A stretch of DNA of 64,000 nt from NCBI GenBank assembly GCA_013339895.1, contig JABACO010000004.1, forward strand, positions 8,332,085 to 8,396,084, in the 5' to 3' direction. Both the position numbers and the translations under genes were made by a program. The stretch is from Ephydatia muelleri (lineage: Eukaryota > Porifera > Demospongiae > Spongillida > Spongillidae). Under the pieces are notes generated by a model, which was given only the letters and a program-made list of their open reading frames with translations, was not told where the DNA came from and did no database searches. Of the stretch, positions 27,926 through 39,844 are shown in pieces. Position 1 is the first letter of the stretch; each line of letters starts with the position of its first letter.

Positions 27926-28459
27926 TTAAACTCCTGAATATTCTTTATAGCCTACATAATTATTGTCTGGTTCTGGAAATTCGTTCCTTATTGCTGTCAC
28001 AACACAGGAAGGGATTACTCTTCTGATCCTTCTGCCTAGGCGAATGTTGTACGACCACAAGATATACTGACGGTATGCTGCGTGGCGATATGACCTACGG
28101 GTTGTATCGGTTGTATGTATATATGTATACACTGTCTTTCCTACCTGTTTGGAATGGGAAAGCTGAAGGCACGCTGCTGCAAACTCAGGATGTTCAGAAA
28201 TGCAACTCATGCCTTCCTCGTCAAAAAGATGCCTAGTATGCGGTAGCTCTTTGCAACACATGCACTCGGGCTCGGTGGCTAGTGCGCTGCACTTGCCACA
28301 CAAGCACCAAGAAGTATTGCCAAGACGGACTGCTGGGAGCACTGGTGGTTCATCTCCGTCGTCACTGTCATCATCAGTTGACAATTCCAGCCCGTGACCA
28401 GTAGGTTCGAATCGATAGGGAGCCAATCCAAATGAATCTAACGCTTCGCCTTCCTTCAT
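27926..28459 (-). CDS. P2X7 ballast-domain-like protein carried by the Kolobok element
   Basis: The gene encodes 177 residues from the ATG at 28459; an in-frame ATG at 28576 would add 39. I choose the inner ATG because the bases upstream of it mirror the non-coding leader of the transposase gene. The protein has WCLCGKCSALATEPECMCC, CISEHPEF, YRHAAYRQYILWSY and RRVIPSCVVTAIRNEFP followed by YVGY. This is the cysteine-rich zinc- and GDP-binding ballast domain at the C terminus of vertebrate P2X7 receptors, without any channel part. An acidic segment (STDDDSDDGDE) precedes it. The reading frame is intact although the convergent transposase is broken. Its role in transposition is unknown. It could be a DNA-binding or targeting accessory factor. 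Confidence 0.85.
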   Translation of the reverse strand: MKEGEALDSFGLAPYRFEPTGHGLELSTDDDSDDGDEPPVLPAVRLGNTSWCLCGKCSALATEPECMCCKELPHTRHLFDEEGMSCISEHPEFAAACLQLSHSKQVGKTVYTYIHTTDTTRRSYRHAAYRQYILWSYNIRLGRRIRRVIPSCVVTAIRNEFPEPDNNYVGYKEYSGV

Positions 28460-28470
28460 TCTTGTTACGT

Positions 28471-28510
28471 AACAGACCAGTGATGTCAAATGTCCGAATA
28501 TCATGGCGCC
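28471..28510 (-). promoter_or_regulatory. Right subterminal block, likely promoter of the P2X7-like gene
   Basis: AACAGACCAGTGATGTCAAA (28471-28490) and CATGGCGCC (28502-28510) are the inverted counterpart of the block at 25400-25449. The outer edge lies 142 bp from the right end, the same distance as on the left. The cyclic-AMP-response-like core has one change (TGATGTCA). Confidence 0.6.
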
Positions 28511-28824
28511 CAAAGCGATGAACTTTATACCATTATATTTAATCACATAAACACACTGTGAATATGAAATCCTCATGATAAGTTACTCTCGAAAGATGCT
28601 ATGTTTCTAAGCATTAAAAAAAAATAATGAAAAAAGTCATGATAGTTCCCCTTTAATTGCAGAACTATTTCTGTATATATTTTTTGAAACTACAGTACAA
28701 TGGCAAAAGTGCTGTACAAGCATCACTGGTATTACAATAAATGTTGAAGTGATAGGGTGGGAAGATTGATAGGACTGGGGATTGTGCAAGAGAACTAGTT
28801 TTTATATTAATGCCTCTCAATCAG

Positions 28825-29848
28825 GTGGATTTCTCGGCCGTGATAGACCGAAAGCTGACTCACATGAAATCAAATCCTATTCTAGACAATATTTTTCACA
28901 ATAGTAGTCCTCTGGGTTCTTCCTATAATCTGATTGGTTGTGACTAAAAACAGTTAGGAGAACTCCAAATGAAATTGGCAGAATGTGGCATTGACAACAA
29001 TGCTCCAACATTATTCATTGCAGAGTGCGTACTTACCTATGTGGATATGGAAAGGTAAATATAAAATTACACTTGTATTGTATCGCAACCCCAACGATGC
29101 GCACCTAGAATACTTTTTTATTTGGTTGCAGTGTGAACAAACCATCGAATGGGTTTCCATGTCATTTCTGAATTCAGCATTCTGTATCTATGAGCAGGTA
29201 AGTCATTATGGCTGCACTTTAAGTTGCATGCACGTTTCAGTGCTCAAAATGATTGATACACGAGGTCATTTTATAGGTGAATTCAGTATAGTGCATGTAC
29301 ATATATATGTACTGTATCTTTCAGTTGTCACATTGTTTGGCATTCTGCAAAGTATGCCTGGTATGCTGCCACATTTGCACAGTAGTAAGGGTAATAGTCA
29401 AACTATTAAAGAGAAAACAAGACATTTGCAAATGCACCTGTATGCTATAGATGTACATGCTTTAGAGTCTACAGCTGTACATGCTCAGTTGTGTTAGTTG
29501 TAGCATCCTATCAATCCAGGTTTGTTTCCTTGGTTCTTGCACCACCCAATCACATATTAAATGTGGATTCCCAAGAAGGGGGGGACAGCGTAGTTTAATG
29601 AAATACCACATTGAACACTCAAAATATCAATAATTGCTTTGAGAACTGTACATTAGAGAATGATCACATTTCAGCTGTGAACTTTGATGGATGCATTACG
29701 CTTGTGCCTATAGGGGTTATCTAAATACATGTACATTACCCAAATTTACAGATACATGTACATGTACATGTGTTATTATTTTGACAGATGTCCATCTTTA
29801 TCATACATATATGTAGATCCACCCTGATGATGCATTTGGGCACATCAT
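28825..29848 (+). pseudogene. LCMT2: TYW4/LCMT2-like exons 5-7 (methyltransferase core) with stop and frame lesions
   Basis: Exon 28825-29054 starts VDFSAVIDRK, runs through SSYNLIGCD, then an in-frame TAA at 28945, and resumes KQLGELQMKLAE and APTLFIAECVLTYVDME, the diagnostic LCMT motif. Exon 29132-29197 encodes IEWVSMSFLNSAFCIYEQ, but that frame does not match the phase left by the previous exon, so one base appears lost or gained. Exon 29817-29848 encodes IHPDDAFGHI, the following conserved step. All borders keep GT and AG. The stop replaces a residue that is hydrophobic in relatives I remember. Confidence 0.85.
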
Positions 29849-31168
29849 GTAAGCCGATGCTGTATGTAGCCAGTTTGCATTTACATTGTGATGTCACTTT
29901 GCATTGTTTTTGTTGGTGCCATGGGATGGGAAGTGGTCATCTGGTAGAGTATGCCAGCTGAATCATCATGTGACATGGCATGCTTTTGTACCCCTATTCC
30001 CAAACCAGCCAATGGCAATTGTATGTCAATAGTCACTGGATATATATTTTTTGATGTGTGATGTTGATGTGGTATGGAAGGGATTTGGAATTAAAGGAAG
30101 ATTTACTTATGATCAAGAATACTTTAATCATAGAAGAAACTGCCATCGATAAAATTCTTAATATCTGGGTTCATTTTCAACTTTGCCATTTTGTGAACCC
30201 TACTCTCAGGGTTGTCCACTTCGAAATATTCAACACTACCCCACTAGGTTGGTGCACGAAGAGAGATACACGAATTTGGTACGAAATGGTGTATTCTGTT
30301 TTACAATACTTGTTATTATGGTGTAATTTAAGAAGGTTGTTAGTTTTGGTGTGTACATCACATGCTTGTACAGTGTACTTTGGCATTGTAGTCAAGCAAT
30401 ACAGAATAGTACATTCATTTAGTGTATTTTGGTTTCATTTTTTTCTTCAGAGCCCAAAATTATGCACCTCTGTATTGATTTTGTTCCTTTCGTTTCTGCA
30501 TGCATGTCACACACGTATTAAGAAGCTTGCAAGCTGTTGTTACAAATGCATTTAGAGAATACATGTATAAACCTATTGTAACACTGTATATGGATGGGCA
30601 CAGATATGACACTGTACTGTTCATATCTGTACAGGTACTCAGTGTATGTATGTACATACTTTTTACAATATCCCTTTATGTGGATACGGTAATGTGAGCA
30701 AAATGATCAGAATAGCAGTGTCAATAAATACGGGGTGTGGCTTTTCTAATATGCTTCTTCTTTGCTGTACTGTACATGTACTTTACATGTATGTAAACTG
30801 TACCTGTATCTTTCTTGAGGACTTACATATACAATACATGTACAGTGAAACTAACCAATTGGATGGGAATAGAATTCATGTTACATTTATGCTGTCAGTT
30901 TTGTAGAATAAGAGTCATTCCATGCCAGATCAATGATTTCATGCATCCACCATCTTAAGCCAGGCTGTATAGTGTGCTACGTATATTCCTCAGCCAAGTG
31001 TCATGCTTATTATACATGCAGGTTATAAGTTGTGTTTAACTTTTGTTCTCAGTGCTGATATTTTCTACTCTCTGTATAGTGTACACAATACAACTGTATT
31101 CATGTTTTTGTGCTATCAAATAAAAAAATGTGCTACTCTTACGAAGAATATGCACTTCTTGCTTGCAG
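29849..31168 (+). other. Intron region with a possible degraded exon
   Basis: The family predicts an exon here joining DAFGHI to the GWTLV exon. A TTTTCTTCAG acceptor at 30441-30450 is followed by a frame reading AQNYAPLY and then a TGA, which weakly resembles the expected N-x-GAPLYSI segment. I would not call it without comparison. The remainder is AT-rich with TACATGTA words. Confidence 0.35.
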
Positions 31169-31452
31169 GGCTGGACATTGGTTGTATCTTGTGATATGAA
31201 TCACTTGTACTGCTCACTTCCGGCTGAGAAACAGGAGCGAGTTAACTGACTCGAGCTCTTTGATGAATATGAGGAATGGCATGACAAGTGCTCACACTAC
31301 ATGTTGCTGTATGCAATGAAAGGCACATGCGAGCGTCTCCTCCCATTGTTACCCCAGCAGAACCATGTTGCCACTCTTCCCTCTACTTCCGTTTTGCTGA
31401 ACACCATCAATGTACACATACATGTAACTGAAGATCCCTGTATTTTTAAGAG
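31169..31452 (+). pseudogene. LCMT2: TYW4/LCMT2-like exon 9 (end of methyltransferase domain) with in-frame TGA
   Basis: After the acceptor GCTTGCAG the frame reads GWTLVVSCDMNHLYCSLPAE, then KQERVN, a TGA at 31247-31249, and LELFDEYEEWHDKCSHYMLL. This is the conserved DMNxFYxxxLPAEERxRVxxxEPFDEFEEWHxKCxHY signature of LCMT2/TYW4. The exon ends KR at a GTGAGT donor in phase 2, matching the next recognised exon (RFGHSS) 11 kb downstream. Confidence 0.88.
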
Positions 31453-31989
31453 GTGAGTGATTTGCATGTACATGTACAGCCAATATACAGTGTACTGTAT
31501 GTGGCATACATGTAGATTGCCAAAACTATAAAGAAAAATCAATGCTAAACAGAGTAGTTCAAAGTGTATTATTATATTTTTCAGTACCTAAAGGCCACAC
31601 AAATGCTGGTCCAGACATACTACATGCATAAAGAACAATAGTAGAAAGTTTAGAATTAATGTATCAACAAACGTATCGCTGTGTCTGAACATAAAATCAA
31701 AATTTTCATTGTGTCATTATTTTTAGTAAAAAAGCTTCTGTAATTTTTTTTAGTACTGCTATGACCAAGCATAAGACAGCCTAGTCATAAATACGAATTT
31801 ATATTCTATAGTGTACATGCACTTTGTACTAGTGCAAAAAGGATTTTCAAGTTTTCAAGTTGCAATGACGTCACTAATTTGTACTCGGGATGTGACAGCA
31901 CGTTGGTACAGTATAGCCTTACTTAGCAGAGGATAACTATAAATACCCATGTCAGTCTGCCCAAGCTGTTTGTGTCAGGCAACATCCAC

Positions 31990-34900
31990 GAATGGCTCAT
32001 ACATTAAATAGATGTATGTAGCGGTGTCAACAAATGGGACAACGAGACAAAGGTGTTGAAGCACCCTACAGGGTGAAGCGCTCACAGCATGGCTAGAACT
32101 CAGCACGGAAGCAAAGGAGACCTATGCTAAGCTTACTGGCAGAGATGCTGTCAACAAGCTGTAGCACCCTGCCGAGGTTCCGGCAGAGAAAAAGTGATTC
32201 CTGGTGAAGCACTGCCTATGTTCCTGCATGACCTGAAGCGACTGTTGGAGCAAGCTATGCCCAGGACAAACTCCACGGCCAAGGAACAACTCTTGCTGCA
32301 CCATTTGGTGGCAAGTCTCCCCCCCTTCCCCCCAGCGATCAGCAAGCAGTTGGTATTGGCAAGTACTAGTGGACCCAAATGATCAGGAAAAGACATCATT
32401 CTCGCCTGGCCCTGGAATGGGGCTGTTCCATTTCACAAGGATACCCTTCGGTTTGTGTGAGGTTCCCAGTACATTCCAGAGATTCATGGATGTGGTTATG
32501 CAAGGGCTGCGATTTGTAACCTGATTCACTCTGCATATGCCACAGATGATCCCAAGATACATTCATTCCATTGCACTAGTACATGTAAACCTCTCTCTTT
32601 GGTTGCTGTTGTAGTTTCGTTTGCTGGTTGGTAATCTGATGCTGACATGCTCGTCGTAATGCATGCTCTTGATAATAGCATACAGACTTCTCAGGTGAAT
32701 TTGAACACGAGAATGCTGCATGGCTGCCAGGGTTAGTTTGGTCAATAATCAGTAGCTTGTTTCTTTCTATGGCTCTCTAGGGTCCTTAAGTTGCACCTCT
32801 ATTGCAGCGCTGACGGCTTTCCCTAGGCATGGTCAAGAGGTCACACTCACTATGGTGGATTGTGGAATGTAACGTTATGCGCTCTGAACCTGGTGCATAG
32901 GTTTTTAAAAATCACAACTGCTGTTACAATTGTAAAACAGTACCTGATACATTCATGATCTTTCTATTCTTTGATGCAATGTACACTATGAATACCTCAT
33001 CATTGTTGCCACAGCAAAGTTGACAGTTGTGAACCATGTCCAGCAGTGTAAGACACTGAGGAATTTGGCTGAAGGTATTCATCGTCGATGTGAGTTGCTT
33101 GCCATCCACCTAGTTATTGATAACAGTATATATTTATATTCTTATAGAAGCGGCTAAGCTTGCAACTTTACCTGAACATGCCACTTCATATCCTCTTCCA
33201 TCACCATGCACCACACATCAATGAAACTTCATAATTCCATCTGGTCCTTTTCCCACTCTTCCAAAAGTCAAATCTTCTACTCTAAACCATCCTATGTACA
33301 ATGAATGTAATTTTTAGAACGTTCAGTCTTGATATAGGATGAAAACAAACCAGGAGTGAAGTGAGGAAGAAGTGACTCAACAACAGACATTTGACTCAAG
33401 TGTTGCTGCAGATGAGCCACTTTGGCCTTCATCCAGAAGTCAATGCCAATGGACACAGTCAGAGTTGTGCATTTTGCCTTTTCAGTCTCGTACTTCCTCT
33501 TTCTGATAAGCGTCCTTGTCGATACGAATCACATAAAATGCCAAGTATCTTTAAAACAAATGGGAGCAAAATAGACCATGGTACCCATAGATCTTGAAAA
33601 TACTATTTAGAAGACAGCCTTGCACCACAAGTGTACATGTACAAGAGTCCAAGAGCTGATGGAGGTTCAAAATGGCCTAAATTTAACTTTGAAGCTCTGG
33701 ATCATACAAATGCTACAGCTACATGTACACGTTTGCTACAAACCCTACACAACACTGCAATCTCTGCCTTTGCTATGCAACTAGTTTGCAACACTTAAAA
33801 CTGCTGTGCGTGGCCTGCAGTAATTAAGCCAAAATTTAAGTTACTATTCAAAAGGCTTGATCGAGCCGCTTCACCATTGTATAGAGCGAATGCTTTAAAA
33901 ATGGACTCATTTCGACGTGCTGTTGAATAGAAAACTTTCATGCAATTTATAGAATCATAATTTGCTAAGGGTATATCTTTGTGTCGCTGTTAGGCCAGTT
34001 TCTTCCTTGCCCCTCGATAAAAGCTACAGCACAAATTTAATTATATGAATGCGAAACGATTACGGAATATGCCATGTACGGAATATGCCACGTAATGGAA
34101 ATGGATATTGTGTTTCCAATCCCATTCCATAGGTCGTTAATCTCTGCTTCCATGCAGAGATTGGAAATGACCACCATTGAGAAGATATGCACAGCTCTGG
34201 TACAGCTTGACATGGTGGATGGTATTGTGTGTAGGCCCTATGTCAGACACCATTATGGTCCCTGCATTTCCAGAAGTGTTGCGCCAGCTGACTCTGAGCT
34301 TGTGCCATGACTCCCCGGCAGGGGACACAACAGACACCAGAAGAGATACGCTGTACGACAGGGGTGAGCATGGTACAAAATTGAATATGTAGGAAGGCAC
34401 TGCAGGGAGTGTGTTACTTACAAGAAATCCAAGTTACCAAAGCCAATGAGGGCACCACTCACAAACATCCCAATCGGACGACCATTGCATTGCATCCTGG
34501 ATGTGCCTGTACCCACAAAGAACAGTAGGTATCTCCTAGTTATTCGGGACTACCTGTACATCACCAAATGGGCAGACGCCACACCACTCCCAGACTAGAC
34601 AGTCATAGGATCACAGCAGAACTGCTCAAGCTGTTCTGCATATATGGTGTCCCAGAAATTGTTAACTCGGACCAGGGTTGGAAATTGTGACAACAGCATC
34701 GTCCTTAGTGCATTGGGCACCTTTGTAGTTTAAAAAAGCCACACCACACCATATCACCCACAGGGTGATGGAGGTTTAATCGCTCACTGCTCCAGCAGCT
34801 GTGAACATATGTTGAGAAGCAGGAGGACTGGGAACAGTTTCTGCTATTGGCCCTGTACGCATAAAGAACTGCTACTCACACTTCCACTGTGTTGATGTAT

Positions 34901-35340
34901 GGCAGCCATTCCCAGCCTAACATTTGAAGCCACATCCTACCAGGCAGTACTACAGGCAAAGATGGTGGTGTTACATGACCTGGTGGAAGCACACAATGTG
35001 GAGTCTGCACACAGGAAAAAGCGGACTATGACAGGCATTCCACAGAACAGCCATTTAAACTATGGGACCGAGTATGGCTATCAGTGCCCTCAGCAAGCAA
35101 CGGATTCGTGATGGGAGGGGAAATCAGTGGAGGTGACTGCTGGATAATGTACATGTACGATGGTGGTGCATACTAACTGCCTTCATTAATGCACCCAGCC
35201 AGCAGTAAACCCCCTGCCAGGAACTGCCACACGTCCTGTGACACCAACAGACAGTGGCACTCAGCCATGGGAGCCACCTGGAAGTGACCATTCTGAGGAA
35301 CCTATTCTCAGGTTGGGAGGAGATACCCTATTAGAGACAG
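31990..35340 (+). mobile_element. Decayed Ty3/gypsy retrotransposon remnant
   Basis: Ordered fragments on the plus strand resemble gag (32000-32385, including LPMFLHDLKRLLEQAMP), reverse transcriptase (about 32418-32518, with IPFGLCEVPSTFQRFMD) and integrase (about 34395-35060, with CRECVTYKK, then LVIRDYLYITKWADATPLPD, a PEIVNSDQGW-type block and TTPYHPQGDG). Stops and frame changes separate nearly every segment. Most of the polymerase between 32520 and 34300 is missing or unrecognisable. No LTR pair was found. It is unrelated in sequence to the intact element at 48-53 kb. Confidence 0.75.
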
Positions 35341-35534
35341 GCTTGCACTAGTCAGACTGGGATACTGAGATGAGGAAGAGAGTGATGAGTTTAGTATCAG
35401 CAACTCCATACATGTACCTTAGGTGTTAAAACAGGCACATGTAGCTACAGTAGAAGGTTATAGAAAGAACATACATGTACAGTGTGTGTTACATGTATTG
35501 TGAAAAAGATCATTCTGTTACTATTGGCGGACGT

Positions 35535-35695
35535 TGCACTTGCATCACATCGAAGCTCGCTTGCATTGCAAGGACTTTACGTTTCAATACTGCCAATTTA
35601 ATGGGGGTGGCCCAGTTTTATCCATTTCATGGGAGTGAGATGGTGAGGATGGTAGTAGCTACAGTGCCATTAAATGGGTCTGCCAGGTGATTTAA
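35535..35695 (-). pseudogene. Small fragment of the proline-rich coiled-coil gene family
   Basis: The plus strand contains GCTCGCTTGCATTGCAAGGA, a match to the coiled-coil coding part at 12563-12583, then CATGGGAGTGAGATGGTGAG, matching the segments near 12630 and 37183. It is a short diverged copy in the same orientation as the larger copies. Confidence 0.65.
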
Positions 35696-36339
35696 TGTAC
35701 GTCTGGTGGCATGTATAGTAGCTATAAAGAATCACATACAACAAAGTAACTTCATACAGAATGTGTGCAACAACAAAACAGCACACATGTAATTGGACAA
35801 ATTACAGTTTTGCTACATTATGTGTACATATGCCTGTGTTTAATACTGTACATGTAAGTGCTCAGTTGAATCTCTTGAATGGTGGTTTGCATCTGTGAAG
35901 GCCTATTTCCTTGTTAGAGCGCGACGATACGCGGCTTGCGCTATATCCCTGGCCGTAGGGTATATAACCTTGATATAGGTAGGCGCATCCCCCCTCACAT
36001 ACACACACTGCATGCTTAAATAGTCCTTTAACATGCATGCACTTTCTAAATTGTCCAATAGTATTCTTGGCCCTCATTTTACGAAGAGGTCCGAGGAAAA
36101 GGATCGTTCTTTCCCTTCTGCTGTAGCGTCCCGCCAAGAGCAGCTTCTTCGCGTTACGTAATTATGTCAGTACAATGTAAGCGTTACGTAATTATGTCAT
36201 ACGTAAGGGTCCCCAGACCCTTACAGCATCACAAATGTCATTCTCACGAATGCTGCCATTGGATATGTCCCTAGATCATGCATCCGATTAGATGCAATGA
36301 TGATGATGGTCCTCCAGTTGGTGTTCATGTACATGAGGT

Positions 36340-37370
36340 GGGGCAGGTTGTGCAATTGGGTAAACGGCTCGATGCTGGGTCTCTTTCCCAATGATGGCCC
36401 GGCAGTGACCTGCCTGGCAGCAGCTGGTGAGGTGGGTAGTGGTGAGGACGACCGTTCCGTTGCCTCTGCCCCATACTGTGAAGGAAACCCTAATGGGTCC
36501 GCGTGTGTTGGTGGTGAGGTGGCCACTGATGCACCCTCCCACCTCTCTGGGTTGCTCCGAAGGTGGGGGGGACCAATGGCGAGGATCGATGTGCTCCATG
36601 CACCACATATGATTGTGGGAATGGGTCCAAGGGGTCAATGGTAGAGTATGCTTTGGTAAGGTGTGGAGTGTGGAGGGTGCTGAGTGGAGTGAGGTGGTTA
36701 CATTTGATGGTAGGTGGGGTGAGGGGGTTGTAGTTGCTGGTAGGGGTTGGTTGAAGATGGTGCCCGCGTGGAAGGTGTCTAGAGGGTGATGAGGATGGTG
36801 AAGATGGTGGTGAAAAGTGTGTTGGTGCAGAGGGTGCATGTTGAGGTGGTGTGAATGAAAGTTTTGCATGAGATGACACTACTGGAGGTGAGTATGACTG
36901 CCTCTGGTAAAAGATGGCAGCAGCCTTCAGCAGATCGAACCTTTCCTGCATCCTATTCATGTTTGCTTGCATCACATCGATGCTCACTTGCATTGCTAGG
37001 ACTGTTCCCTGCAATACTGCCAATGGTTTGTCCTGCATCATCCGTCTTATGGAAGTGAGATGGGGAGGATGGCCCTTTGGGTCCTATTCATGCTTGCGTG
37101 CATCACATCGATTGCTCGCTTGCATTGCTAGGACTGTTGCCTGCAATACTGCCAACATTTGGTGGTCCTGCATCATCCATCTCATGGGAGTGAGATGGGG
37201 AGGATGGCCCTTTGGGTGTGAGATGGTGAGGATGGCCCTTTGGGTGTGAGATGGTGAGGATGGCCCTTCAGCTGGCAGTAGTTGAGAGCCGTTGGGTGCT
37301 CTTCCTCTCACTGTTAGTGGTCGATGGTGGGCTGGTGCCTGTTCTCCAGCTCTAACGATTCACCTGCATC
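36340..37370 (-). pseudogene. Second, degraded copy of the proline-rich coiled-coil gene
   Basis: It aligns in order with 11210-13001. The shared landmarks are the ACGGCTCGATGCTGGG block, TAGAGTATGCTTTGGTAAGG, and the coiled-coil part (VLAMQVSIDVMQANMNRMQE, near 36950-37020). The 33-bp minisatellite found at 11401-12120 is absent between the same flanks, and the 27-bp Pro/Gly repeat is also absent. The coiled-coil segment is instead partly triplicated (near 36940, 37100 and as an adjacent 36-bp repeat to 37265). Frames are interrupted, so this copy looks inactive in its main exon, although it retains an acceptor near 37350. Confidence 0.7.
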
Positions 37371-37487
37371 TGTGTGCGCAATAAAATAACATCTGTGTTC
37401 ATCAATATTCTACACCTTTAGATGATGTTGCTGATGTCTGGTGTCACTTATTTAGCTCTAAGGATACTGGGTAGCCATCCTACTCAC

Positions 37488-37605
37488 CTTCAGTGGCACT
37501 CGATTCTTTAATTTCAAATCCATCCGAAGCTACTATTACATGGTTGTTGGCAGCGTATTCTTTGACCGCCACAAGAAGAATGGCTTCTTTGATGTACTGT
37601 AGCTT
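37488..37605 (-). CDS. Candidate exon preceding the second proline-rich copy
   Basis: On the minus strand an ATAACAG acceptor is followed by 118 bases open in one frame (KLQYIKEAILLVAVKEYAAN, then NHVIVASDGFEIKESSATE) and a GTGAGTAGG donor in phase 1. That is the same phase as exon 1 of the first copy, and the downstream acceptor at the second copy accepts it in frame (ELENRHQ). I do not recognise the sequence. It may be a real upstream exon lost from, or replaced in, the first copy. Confidence 0.4.
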
Positions 37606-39844
37606 CTGTTATGGATATATATTCGGCTGTCTGCGTCAAAATAAATCTCATCAGCAGGACAACTGCTCTGTTTTCTTGAATGTTGTCATCCTAGTGCCCC
37701 AGATGTGTAGTGACAGTTAAGGGAGGCTCAAGCTGTTGCAGTTGTTCAATCGTCCCGTCAATTATTGTAGCATGAATGTTGAGGAGGTTTAATACAACAT
37801 TGCCTACAGACATGTAGTATAACGCTCATTAATGCTACTCCAATATATTGCTTGTAACTTGCCATATGTGCTGTTCCAGGTTTATAAATGTCTCTACTTT
37901 CAAAACCTTGCTTGGCACAGATTTTACATCCAAATCACTCTTCTCTAGCATTATCAACTCATTGGAAATAGGATGGCTATATCCAATGCAGACATGCCAT
38001 CTGAGCTGCAAAGAAAATGGATGTTTTCCACTGATGGCGTGGTAGGCCAGCAAGATGGCGTTATGTGTACCAGCTTCCAAACTTGTGCCACTTTTTACTT
38101 TCATTACTGCTAGTGTCATCATCAAAAAGGATCTGTAGAAACACTGCAACCTTCCTTCCTGCTGCCTTTGTTTTCGAAAGGTGTGATGCCAAGTACATAG
38201 CAGATTCTTATTAGTGGAAGAACTGTAGAATGAAGAAAATAATGTATGCAGAAAGGGATCAGCGATGCAACTCATCGGTTTGGTACTATTGCTGAGTTTA
38301 CAAAGCGTTGGACATACATAGAATCGTTGTTACAGTTATGTTTAAACACTGTTTTCTTCACATTTATCAGCTTTCTTTCAATTTGTGTGCGTTAGTTCAA
38401 TCCATCTGCATCGCGAATCACACTGGAATTAGAAATACATGTAGATTGAGTGGAAGGTGAAAAAGAGCATTCTGTACATCCATTAATCCCATGCTGGTTT
38501 TGCTGATCGTTCTTCTGTACCTTTGTCTGAACAGACAGTGTGTGCTGTATTTGTGATAGTTTGCTGCATATTTAACCTACTTCTACAGACCATGGCAAAG
38601 GTAGACCTAACATCAGCCTTAGAAAGGAATGCAGAACATGTGAAAACCAATGTGTACTGCTCTCAATTCCTTACATTGCATATTCTGTAGAATGTATAAG
38701 TGGCAGCCCCCCCTTTCACTGTATAACTGTGATGCACGAGGATTAATCGTCACGGAGGAAACAACAAGTTGGTGCACTGCTATCACATCACATTGCAGTA
38801 AAGCACAATGCCATCTTCAAGTGCTAGAAACTGTTTTACAAGAGGCTTAGCCATTTTCATTACGGTGCTTTATTGAAGCTACATGTACATATGAAATGAA
38901 TATTTTGGAGATTAACATTTTCATTCTTAAGCAGCCCAGCAATTAGAAACACTGAGTCATTTGTTACCACCAGTAAACACCATAATAGGCATTCATCATA
39001 ATCACTGGAAACTGGATTTTCACCATGTTCAACTTCAAGGAATGAATGGAAGCTAAGGTTGTGTATTCTCTTTTAAGCAATATTACAGTATATTATGTGG
39101 CATTGAAATTTAACATGTGAATCGTACTGAAACAAATACCTATATAATTACTTTCTCTGTACGAGTATCTAGAAATGAATCATCTTGATGCTTGTAAATG
39201 TGTGAAGCCCACTCTGCAAGTAGAGGTAGTATGGTTCAAATGTGGTAACAGAAACCTGGTGCATTGGGCCTAAGATATAGCAATGCATAATCTTGATGAT
39301 TTTCCAATAATTGTACATTTGCAAACATACCGTCACAGCCATCCTAACATATAGATATTCCACATACTCCACTAATACTTTAATTATCTTGCAGTACAGA
39401 GTTTGCTGATTCTCAATGCGTAAGAATCATTATAATGCCTAGAGTGTGAAAATATAACAATCTGATTTCTTTAACACTGGATCCATGAGAATGGAATACT
39501 TTTCCTGTCGAACCCAACTTTTGGAAAAAAGTGCCAATTCTTGTGAAAAGTACATTAAAACTTTGTTTCACCATCGCTGAGATGTTTAGTGTTGATCCCA
39601 GTCTTGTAGCTACAATGGCAGCTAACCTGTATGCGAGTAAAGCGACGTGGTTTGCCGTTTTTAGGTCATCGAGCGTAGCCGAGTACACTTTTTAAAAAGC
39701 TGTTTATAACAGGTCTGAATGCACTATTAGATATTATTTGTTAGTAAATGGAGACCCGTTAGATATCATGTTCTCAGTTGCTTTGGTTCTTGCAGGAACT
39801 TGCATAAACAAGCTGTGCCGCCTTGTATCGGCAGCTAACCGGAT

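Larger units (their letters stand above)
25258..28652. mobile_element. Kolobok-type DNA transposon (TTAA target duplication, 15-bp terminal inverted repeats)
   Basis: The ends are a perfect 15-bp inverted repeat AGGGGAACTATCATG (25258-25272 and 28638-28652), each flanked by TTAA (25254-25257 and 28653-28656). The 3395-bp element carries two convergent genes: a THAP-domain transposase on the plus strand and a P2X7 ballast-like protein on the minus strand. TTAA duplication plus a THAP-type DDE transposase fits the Kolobok superfamily. piggyBac also uses TTAA, but its transposase has no THAP domain. Both ends carry a matched subterminal block 142 bp in. The element sits in an intron of the TYW4/LCMT2-like gene. 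Confidence 0.9.

Noticed and set aside
25258..28652. Assignment of the TTAA-flanked element to piggyBac
   Set aside because: The transposase has a THAP domain and Kolobok-type motifs, not the piggyBac DDD core or its C-terminal ring-like domain.
28985..29497. 170-codon plus-strand frame as a gene
   Set aside because: It overlaps exons and introns of the TYW4/LCMT2-like gene in a different frame, reads through splice sites and has no domain.
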